Position numbers and translations under genes: made by a program
Notes under the pieces: model-generated
What the model was told of the DNA's origin: nothing
Database searches by the model: none
The model's input: only the letters and a program-made list of their open reading frames with translations
In this document: piece after piece, positions 56,664 to 64,000 of the stretch
How positions within the stretch are numbered: position 1 is the first letter of the stretch
Layout of the letters: every line of letters begins with the position of its first letter
Assembly: GCA_021397845.1 (NCBI GenBank)
Contig: CM038047.1
Coordinates: 125,098,112 to 125,162,111 of the forward strand
DNA length: 64,000 nt
Reading direction: 5' to 3'
Source: Areca catechu
Taxonomy: Eukaryota > Streptophyta > Magnoliopsida > Arecales > Arecaceae

Positions 56664-58444
56664 TGATGTAGAACGGAAGCTCTGATACCAAAAATGATGC
56701 AGAACAAAAAACAAAGAAGCGTATGCGGAAGTAAATTTAGGATTAATTTTTTTTTTTTTTTATATATTTCAGAAATTGGCTTTGACTCAAAGTAAAGCTA
56801 AACTAAGTTGAAGGAAACTAGGTAAGGATTGAAAGCACAATTTAGAAGAAACTAAATTATCAGAGTAGTTCAGAAGTAACGGATCGCTGGGGGTTGAGAA
56901 ACTCCCAGACCTAGGGTTTCGTTCTGAACTTTCAACATAACAGAAATAGAGAGGAGAGATGGTTTACCAACCAGACAGTGATCTTCTCAGAATTTGGGTG
57001 GAAGAACTCTCTCGAGCAGATTGTTGGATCCTCGGATTCGGCTATCTTCGCAATGGATCCTCCAATACTGGTCTTGTGGTTTGGTTGGCTTCTCCTGGAC
57101 TCAAGATCTGGGAAGAAGAAAAACAAGTGATGGATTCAGAGACTCAGGGAAGGATTTACCAGTTCGAAGAACTTGAAGGCTGATGTCGCTGAGATCCAGA
57201 TTCTCTTGAAGGCTGATTCGACTCCCTCTGGAAAGAGCTTTGGATCTGAAGTACCCGGACTGTAGCTGGATGCTGGTGGTCGGCCTGGACTTGGAGAGAG
57301 AGAGGCCGTGGGAGGTGGAATAGGCTAGGGTTTGGTGGATTGAAGTGGATGATGGGCGGCTAGGGTTTTGGAGTAGAAGTGGCTAACCTAGGGTTTGGGT
57401 TTTGGAGATCTCACACCTCCTCAAGGTTCCTGGGGAACCCGGATTTACTCCCTCACAGAGCTCAATACCTGGATGCAAGTGCGGAAGAGAGAAAACACAG
57501 AGTTTGCTCACAAAAAAAGTTGGTTTCATTCATCTTTTTCTTTTCAAACTTACATGGGGGTTTAATTTATAGGCCATTACAAGAGAGTAGGATTTTACAT
57601 CTTCCCATGTGGGACTAAAGGAGGGGATCTTCAAATTAGGATATCAATCCCTACTCATATGGCCGGCCAATTAATTCCAAAGTTGATTGAAGCTTCAAAA
57701 AGGAAAGTGGGTGGCACCTCCTTGTCTTGACCTCCAAGAAAATATTTTTTTCCTTCTATGCTTGGCCTTATCTGGAAGTGTTTGGGTGCCTCTTAACCTT
57801 GCCCTCCAAGAGAAAATTTGTTTCCTTTTATATCTGGCTTTAGTTGGAATGATTAGGGTGCCTCCTAACCTTGCTTTTTCAAGAGAAATCTCCTTCCTTC
57901 CATGGCTCAACCCTTTTTGGATACCTCCTTTTCTTTCTCCCCAAGTTATGGCTCCTTCTAACTTTGTTTTGTGTATTTTTGGCAGGTAATGGGCGCCTCC
58001 TTGAATTCCTCTCCAAGAGAATTTCTTCCCTTTTATAGTTTGGTTCTTTTGGGAAGTCTTGGGCCGCCCCCTTGATTTGTGGACCCCTGGTGGATTTCTC
58101 CTCAATTGGCGCATGAAAGAGGGGAGCTGCTATCTGTGGTGTGGGGACCAAAGCCTGCTGGATGGAGATGTGGCGCCCCCTGGACTCAGGCGTATGGCTG
58201 GGAGTTTGGCGCCCACTTGCTTGGCCTTGGGAGAAAATGTAACACCCCAGGTTGAAGCCCTAGTCCACTACTGAGTCAACATGACTCAACAAAATAAAAA
58301 TTACAGGTAATACAGACTCAAACTAAAATTGAGTTGATCAAGTCAACCCTTATTACAAGCCAAAAAACCTAATTTTTCGGGCAAGGTTAATCAGAGATCC
58401 AGATGGAGCTCTGAAGTCTTCTTCTGAGTCTGGTGCCCGCACCA
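56664..58444 (-). repeat. 5' LTR of element C
   Basis: 1781 bp, nearly identical to the 3' LTR. USE-like box 57605-57615, TATA 57564-57571, 33 nt apart. Confidence 0.9.
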
Positions 58445-58449
58445 GATAC

Positions 58450-58802
58450 TCTAGAGGGTGAACATTTGGACACCTCGAGAGATTGGATCGATCTCTTCTA
58501 GATCTGATTTGCTATTGAACGAGTTCGACCAGCTGCCTTGATTTGCTATTAAAGGAAGCTCTATAAGGTATGTTATTTACTTTTTATTATCATGCATGTT
58601 TTGATCTAGAAATTATCATATTGTTTATAATTATTGCATTTGCTTATACATGCCTCTGTATTAGTTACATGCATCATGTTTATGTTAGATCCCGTGCATG
58701 AGTAGGCTTTTCCGTATGCATGTTAAAAATTTTAATTATGCAATACTTACTCCCTAGTGTAGCATGCCTAGGGTAGGCATCCATTGCACTGGTTTTCCTT
58801 CA
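58450..58802 (+). repeat. Copia D 3' LTR, last part
   Basis: Resumes after the TSD of C and matches 41804-42162 of the 5' LTR (TGGACA(T/C)CTCGAGAGATTGG). It ends TTTTCCTTCA at 58802. Confidence 0.88.
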
Positions 58803-59156
58803 TATCCACCTAACTAACCCCTCTCCCATACAGTGGAGTACATCATCACTCCCTTCTTTCCCCCTAATCCTCTTCGGGGTTCTCCCTGCCCTCCAGGATA
58901 TCATCCCTCCTGGCTTCTTGGTGGGCCAGTTGTCGATGGTGAGTGGACAGGGCTCTTCACCTCGAGTCGCCAGAGGCACTGCTTCTTCCACATATTTCCT
59001 GAGGTAGCTACGCTTGATCAAGTCTTCTATTTTTCTCTTCAAGTGGCAGCATTCATCCGTATCATGGCCATAGTCCTGATGGAAGCAGCAGTAGTGGGAA
59101 TTATCCTGCCCAGTGGATGGCTTTAGTGGGGGAGGTGATGTGGTGATGGCGGACAC
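58803..59156 (-). pseudogene. Tat-like Ty3/gypsy gag, zinc-finger part
   Basis: On the minus strand the peptide contains YCCFHQDYGHDTDECCHLK followed by IEDLIKRSYLRKYV, a Cys/His signature typical of Tat/Ogre-type Gag C-termini. It stops at 58803 where copia D begins; RT of the same element resumes at 31494. Its upstream end meets a LARD-like LTR near 59135-59156, so the rest of gag is gone. Confidence 0.8.
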
Positions 59157-59724
59157 GAAGAAACCTAGGGTTATTCGGAAATTGGAAAAAAAACCTAAAG
59201 CAAACCAAGGATCGTGGGAGGGCTAAGAAGCCTCCCGGGACTAGGATAGGATGATCCTGAAAGTCCTAAAATAGCCAGATTCTTTTGATTTTCAGTTTTC
59301 TTGGCGGAGGTGGCGAAGGAAGGACAGGGATGGGAGACAGGGGACTGGAACTCATGGACCTTGGGACTCATCCTAACGAAGAGACCTCTCACCTCTAAGG
59401 CATTACGTCCTCCTCGATACTTGGAGGCGCTAGGATGAATCTCAAGGTCACGAGGGGAAATAGGGAGAGACATGAAGATGGGAGAAAAGAATGGGGATAC
59501 CTGGGGCCTCACACCCCTCTACATCCTGAAGGATGAAGGCAAGTTGGGGCCTCACACCCCTCGATGTCCCGAAGGACGAAGGCAAACGGGCCTCAGCCCA
59601 TAACCATACACAAGTGAAAAAACACTCTCAAAAACTCATTTTCATCAACTAGTTTATTACAAGAGGAGTATGGGTATTTATAGATGCCCATATCTCAATT
59701 CATATCCCGTTACTAGCCCCATCA
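59135..59724 (-). mobile_element. LTR J, related to the LARD-like family
   Basis: It shares with 3975-4734 the blocks CTCACCTCTA(A/G)GGCAT, CCTCACACCCCTC and the minus-strand TATAAATA (plus-strand TATTTATAG near 59675). The right end is CCCCATCA at 59724, followed by a pyrimidine run whose complement, AATAGGGAGAGATGGAA, would be a PPT, so J would be a 3' LTR on the minus strand. The left end is uncertain. Confidence 0.5.
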
Positions 59725-60925
59725 TTCCATCTCTCCCTATTCAACTCCTGAATACTCAAGCACATCGTCGATCCCTTCCACCAGTTCCACTGTCGGACAA
59801 CAACTTATCTCTGATTTCGTTCCCACTGCCGTTCTCCCATGCCCACCATGATCGAACATCACACCTCCCTCGATCGTGTTCTCTGCCATCCTCTTCTTCT
59901 GATCCTGTCGTTGAGCATCCCTGTGCCGGCGCCCCACCTTTCCTCCCATGATTTGCCCCTCTGCTATTATTTTCTCTGTTCCATTTTTCCAAGTCCATCA
60001 GGAGATCTAGGGTTAAGGTTTTGGGCCTCCACCTCCTGGCACGATGGCTATGGGACCATCCCTACCACTCCAGAAGGCACCATGGCCTCCACCTCCTGCA
60101 CTGCCTAGCTCTTCTCCTAGGCCAAGGAGTGGGGGGGTGCTGTTCGCCACCCGCCGGCCACGGTGCAAGTTCGTGGATCCCACCGCCTTTGATCATCCCT
60201 ATAGCAACGGCGAGGCCATGACCCATGCTCACCATCGTCTTCCTTTATAGCCGAAGTTCATCAGATCGACATCTCCACAGTCATCTTCCCCTCGACCGAA
60301 GACCCCTCACTGTCACCAATGGAAGTCCACACAGCCAGCCAGCCATCGCACGATGCCTCCCACTTGCTCTCCTCCCTTCCGCCTGGAGTAGCCCACAGCC
60401 GAGTCGACCTCCACTACCCCGCCCAACTCCTTGCTACCACAACGCCCGATGCCTCCCCTTCGCATGCGATGCCTCGCTCATGCCCAACAACATCTTCCTG
60501 CTCTCTGCTAGTAGCCATCATTTTCTTCTATTGCAGAAGCCCCTTAGATCGGCGCCTCCACCGGATCTCCTCCCGTCAAAAAAACCCACAGCCAGGCCAT
60601 CGACGATGCTGGACTCCCCCATATCTAGTCCTGATTTCACCTTCCCATCATCGAATCCAAGGGAGAAGACCGATCTCAACCGAACCCCATCCTCTCCATG
60701 CACCTACTGCCATCGCCAACCGCCTCCACTGTGACCACCACCATCCGATCTGCCATCTCCGCCCCAGCACCGTCGTCAGTGAATGCCCGCCGGACTACCC
60801 TCCGAATACCTTCCCTGTTCCACTTAGCATCAGACCAAGAGAAGAAAGTCCCCGCGTGAACGTGAATGCACCACACATTCGTCAAAGCAGTAGCCCTCCC
60901 TATTGCTGACTTCAATGATGCACGA
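59725..60925 (+). other. GC-rich segment of possible host-gene origin
   Basis: It is clearly richer in C and G than its neighbours, with CTAGGGTT-type leader words near 60007 followed by a short frame at 60044-60250 (MAMGPSLPLQKAPWPPPP, ending LPL-stop) that looks like a transit-peptide-like or Pro-rich N-terminus. A 196-codon frame (60319-60909) is rich in Ser, Pro and His and shows no motif; it is probably fortuitous. The segment lies between LTR J (-) and LTR K (+), in the place where the 4-7 kb element carries its PPR-like fragment. I do not recognise the gene. Confidence 0.35.
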
Positions 60926-61069
60926 TCCTCAAAGCCGCATTGATTTTAGAGTTGCACGATTTTCAGTACTACATGATTCTTAGAGCCGCACATATATCAG
61001 AGTATAGCTCCTTTGATTTGATTGGATTTGGTTACTCGATGGAGTCGAGTTTTCCCCACCTTAGGGGAA
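60926..61069 (+). other. 3' internal region of LARD-like element K
   Basis: Homologous to the inverse of 4735-5040 (ACTCGATGGAGTCGAGTT and TTAGAG(C/T)TG words), directly before LTR K. CTTAGGGGAA may act as the PPT. Confidence 0.5.
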
Positions 61070-61539
61070 TGATGGGGACATCAACCTGCATGAATCTTAG
61101 AGTAGCATGGATCCCAGAGTAGCATGAATCCTGGAGCAGCATGGATTTTGATGCAAATAAATTTAAATTCAAAGATTAGATATTTAGGATTTATCTTTAT
61201 TTTTAAATTTGTTAGTTGGTTAGGATTTCGATATCTAGTTGTTAGGACTGGGATAGATCTCATCTTATCTTGTATTTGAATTTGAACTATCTTTATCTTT
61301 TTATCTTGTATTTGAATTCAAATGAGTGTTGGAAAGGTCTATAAATACCACCCTCAGTCTTTGTAAGAAAATTGGTTAATGAAGATGAGTTTTTAGGAAA
61401 GAGTGATTCTTCGTTCTGCCTCCATAAAAAAGTGGGCGTGAGGCCCATCTTGCCTTCGCCTTCAAGCATCGAGGGGTGTGAGACCCTATGCCTTCACTTT
61501 CGAGTGTCGAGGGGCATGAGGCCCTAGTTATCCCCTTCC
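61070..61539 (+). mobile_element. LTR K, truncated, LARD-like family (plus strand)
   Basis: Starts TGATGGGGACATC like the 5' LTR at 6847 (minus), and runs through TATAAATACC at 61340 to the CGAGGGG(T/C)(G/A)TGAG blocks. It is cut at 61539 by element L. Read with 3975-4734 reversed, the match is almost continuous. Confidence 0.75.
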
Positions 61540-61978
61540 TGGTATGGGCACCACAGTTCGAAAGAAGCTTCAATACAATTTTATCAAGCCAAATTCATTA
61601 TGGATTTCAATTAATTGAGTTAATGCCACTTTTGATTTCAATTTTATTTCTTTTCTTGAACATGTGTCTTGTAAATAGGGAAATTTGTTTCTCTGGTCAA
61701 GTTTGAGTCCTGTAATTTGGGTTGGGCTTATGTCAATTTGGTCTTTTGAGTCCAATTAAGGTCAATTTGGTCTTGTAATTAGTGAATTTACAAATTGGGT
61801 TCAGTTTGGTTTGGTTTGGGTTCAAATGAAGCATGAAGACATAAAGATTAGGTGAGGCAAACTACTTCAACAAACCTTACCAAGTTGGAGCACCACATCA
61901 TCAAACTTATATGGAAGACACCTCATCTCCCAAGCCCACATAGAAGCCACCTTATGAGCCACCTCACTTCATCTTATC

Positions 61979-62058
61979 AAGGCATGAATCAAGGATGATT
62001 TCAACTTCCCCACTTATCAAGGCATGAATCAAGGATGGTTTCAACTTCCCCACTTATC
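61979..62058. repeat. Perfect or near-perfect 40-bp tandem duplication in LTR L
   Basis: The unit from AAGGCATGAATCAAGG to CCCCACTTATC is repeated once with a single A/G change. Confidence 0.9.
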
Positions 62059-62110
62059 TCTCTATTATTTATGTAACCTCCTTTTGAATGCAAAATTTCA
62101 AATGACTTTG

Positions 62111-62118
62111 GAGAGGCT
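62111..62118 (+). promoter_or_regulatory. TATA box of LTR L
   Basis: CTATAAATACC in the middle of the LTR, followed about 45 nt later by GATGAATGAAA, the same arrangement as in the B LTR (TATAAATT then ATGAATGAAAAG). Confidence 0.55.
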
Positions 62119-63021
62119 ATAAATACCACTCCAAACCCTTTGTAAAGGAGATTATTGATGAATGAAATCGAAAGAGTCTTTTTCTTCCACTTGTTATATG
62201 CAATGTGTCCTCCGAAAGGGAGTGGGTGAGTGATCCAAAACATCATCCTTTAGCCATCCTAGTATTTCCCTAAATCCACCAAAATTCTAGCTAGAAGTCG
62301 CCCCACCACCATCCTAAGTAGATCTTCCAAACTCCAACCAGGTCTTCTTCCCCATTGCCACTCTACAAGGATGCCTATTCCAATCTTCAAGCAAGCTTCT
62401 ACAGCAGATTTTGGACATCAACCCTTGCCTTCATGGGATGCCAACTCTAGTTGGAATTCAAGGATTCCAAGGCGATTGCAGTCCAGACACTGAATGAAGT
62501 CATTTGATCTCCTCCAACTCCATCCACTCCAATCATATTATTGAAGCTTTATTAATTTTCAATCTTCTTGTCATCTCAAGTTACTAATCCCTTTTCTTTC
62601 TAAGGTTCTCCAAGATCATGAGTCGACGAGGAAGTTGGTCTTGCCCTTGGGACCTTTCAAGCTAGAAGTCTTCATCTCTAGAGGTGATAGTTTTCGAGTA
62701 CCAATCTCCATTCGGGAGTGCTGAAATTGAATCCCTTCTAATGGCCTAAGACATCAATATTGGTAAGAAAATCCTTCTTATTTTTTAAGTTTGAATAGTT
62801 GAATGGTCTATGCCCTAGATAGGATAGTTTCTTAATGCCTTAGTTCCAATCTTCATGTATGGATCTACAGCTCTAGTTTGAGTTATTCCCTTATTTAGTA
62901 TATCCTTCATATGACTCTTTACTATTTTGTGTTTGAATTAAGTTTATGCTCGCAGGGATCATTGCTCAACAAATTAAATCACCCACTAAATTAGAACTCA
63001 TTCATCTCATTTTCACATCAA

Positions 63022-63039
63022 ATTTGGTATCAAAGCATG
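63022..63039 (+). promoter_or_regulatory. Primer-binding site of element L
   Basis: ATTTGGTATCAAAGCATG: one change in the TGGTATCAGAGC core. Confidence 0.75.
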
Positions 63040-63950
63040 GTAGGTTAGGGCTTTGCATCATCTTCAGTACCTAGATTTGGGTGCTTCACCAGGCCGTCCA
63101 GTCTTAGGAGAAAAGTAAGGTTTTAAGATCCTTTCTTCCCATTCCACGGGGATCTCCTAAGGTGTGTCGGGGTGCCATTGTGATTGACCCTTGAAGGGGA
63201 CACAAGAAGGTAAGTTTAAAATCCTAAAGAATAGTTTTGCATCATTTAAATATAGCATCTTTAAAATTTGTGCTGTTCTATCCTACATGCATTGTCTAGG
63301 TTCCAGGAACTACCATGCCTAACAAAGATATTATTTTTTAATTTTCTTTCATCTGATATATCATCTGTGAGTTGGGAATGTCCTTTGATTTTTTTTGAAT
63401 TTTCTAACATTGATACATGTCACTTTTTTGCCCCACATCAGAACTGTAACACACTGATTTTTGCACCTGAAATTAGGATTCTTATGCATGTTTGCATTCA
63501 TCTCATGGTAAATCAATTTAAGGGCACCGATATGACATAGGGTCAGGATTTCATTACCTGTCCCTAGCCCAAAAATCACCAACCTGCATAGTGAACCCAA
63601 CCCTTAATTAAAACTGAGTAGACATTTAATTTGCTCTAGTAAGCTAGGGACACCCACAAGGTCTGGTCAAACCAAGTGTCAAGCTAATTTAGACAACTTG
63701 TTTGTGTGTGCTTGTGTATCTGGTGTCTAGGCAAGTGGTTCAGGGACAAGAGCCCAAAGGAAGGTGGGTTGGTCTGCTTACCTGGCTAATTTCAAATTGG
63801 TATCTAAGGCAAGCAAAGAGGGACCTCCACCAACCTTACACTTACCTGGCCAGGTGCCAAGTTACTACAACAAAGATTGTCATCTTGACCTAACATTTGG
63901 TTTGGACTCTAGGTCTAGTTAACCCCTAGCCCGAGTTTAAGTCTGTGTGC
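63040..63950 (+). other. Untranslated leader of element L
   Basis: Folded block 63080-63175 with a perfect 9-bp stem CTTAGGAGA/TCTCCTAAG, and paired CTGGTGTCTAGG/TACCTGG blocks at 63719-63870. No protein frame stands out. Confidence 0.7.
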
Positions 63951-64000
63951 ATGACAACCAGATTAGGAACTCCCTATCAGCATTCACTTGACCATCCCAG
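63951..64000 (+). CDS. Gag of element L, first 16 codons
   Basis: ATG at 63951, in the position relative to the leader that the gag ATG holds in B. The first residues, MTTRLGTPYQHSLDHP, line up with MSTWNGVPYQPGQAQP of B. Truncated by the window edge. Confidence 0.6.
   Translation, partial: MTTRLGTPYQHSLDHP

Larger units (their letters stand above)
51402..58444 (-). mobile_element. Element C: non-autonomous chromovirus with open 557-codon ORF
   Basis: LTRs 51402-53181 and 56664-58444 (1780 and 1781 bp) and an exact TSD GATAC (51397-51401, 58445-58449). The 3.5-kb interior has the same plan as A: leader, long gag-derived ORF, integrase tail plus chromodomain, no RT. The LTRs look nearly identical to each other, so it is young. 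It sits in the 3' LTR of copia D. Confidence 0.93.
31495..58802 (+). mobile_element. Copia D, split by elements B, E and C
   Basis: Its 5' LTR lies at 31495-31867 plus 40742-42162, interior at 42163-49550, and 3' LTR at 49551-51401 plus 58450-58802. The 5' LTR lacks its first 400 bp or so, and with it the left TSD. The order gag-PR-INT-RT-RH and strong similarity to F show a related Ty1/copia family. Three members of one chromovirus family inserted in it: B, E and C, each with an exact TSD. Confidence 0.88.
61540..64000 (+). mobile_element. Element L: chromovirus-like element, 5' part
   Basis: LTR 61540-63020 (TGGTATGGGCACCACAG to TTTCACATCA), PBS, leader and first codons of gag; it continues beyond the window. 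The LTR start resembles that of A/B/C. The leader is collinear with that of B over several blocks, and the gag start (MTTRLGTPYQ) parallels that of B. It lacks the embedded PBS and USE-like box, so it is a sister family. Confidence 0.75.

Noticed and set aside
60319..60909. 196-codon frame rich in Ser, Pro and His
   Set aside because: C-rich composition keeps several overlapping frames open on both strands; no motif and no clear start context. Kept only as part of the GC-rich segment.

Overview
The window is nuclear DNA from a flowering plant and is made almost entirely of nested LTR retrotransposons. I see no intact host gene, rRNA, tRNA gene or CRISPR array. The evidence is the plant-type Ty1/copia and Ty3/gypsy families, primer-binding sites complementary to initiator-Met tRNA (TGGTATCAGAGC), 5-bp target-site duplications (TSDs), and the AT-rich background. 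A large-genome monocot is my guess from the element types, not something the sequence proves.

Layout. 1-3238: 3' end of a SIRE-like copia element (+) with its 3' LTR. 3239-3974: gag start of a Tat-like gypsy element (+). 3975-6847: a non-autonomous LTR element (-) holding a host-like fragment instead of gag-pol. 6848-7749: SIRE-like gag, PBS and LTR tip (-). 7750-29855: old copia G (+), broken by copia F (8905-25558) and solo LTR H (26030-27275); F is broken by non-autonomous chromovirus A (11605-18603). 29856-30368: missing start of the SIRE LTR. 30369-31494 and 58803-59156: two parts of one Tat-like element (-). Between them lies copia D (31495-58802), which received chromovirus B (31868-40736) in its 5' LTR, solo LTR E (44148-45972) in gag and non-autonomous chromovirus C (51402-58444) in its 3' LTR. 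59135-61539: remnants related to the 4-7 kb element around a GC-rich segment. 61540-64000: 5' end of chromovirus-like element L.

Exact 5-bp TSDs fix the limits of A (ATAAG), B (TTGCT), C (GATAC), E (AGTTC) and H (GAGAG); F has AAAGG/ATAGG. The deepest nest is five levels: Tat > SIRE > G > F > A.

How the parts work together. B encodes Gag, protease, RT, RNase H and integrase and looks young. A and C share its LTR family, PBS and leader but lack RT and RNase H; they keep a long gag-derived ORF with an unrecognised middle domain plus an integrase tail with chromodomain. They are probably moved by B-like partners. The most unusual signals lie in the untranslated leaders: leader blocks with paired arms shared by copia and chromovirus elements, a fourfold hairpin array with variable but self-complementary arms in G, and a USE-like box exactly 33 nt upstream of the TATA box in all seven LTR copies of the A/B/C/E family.
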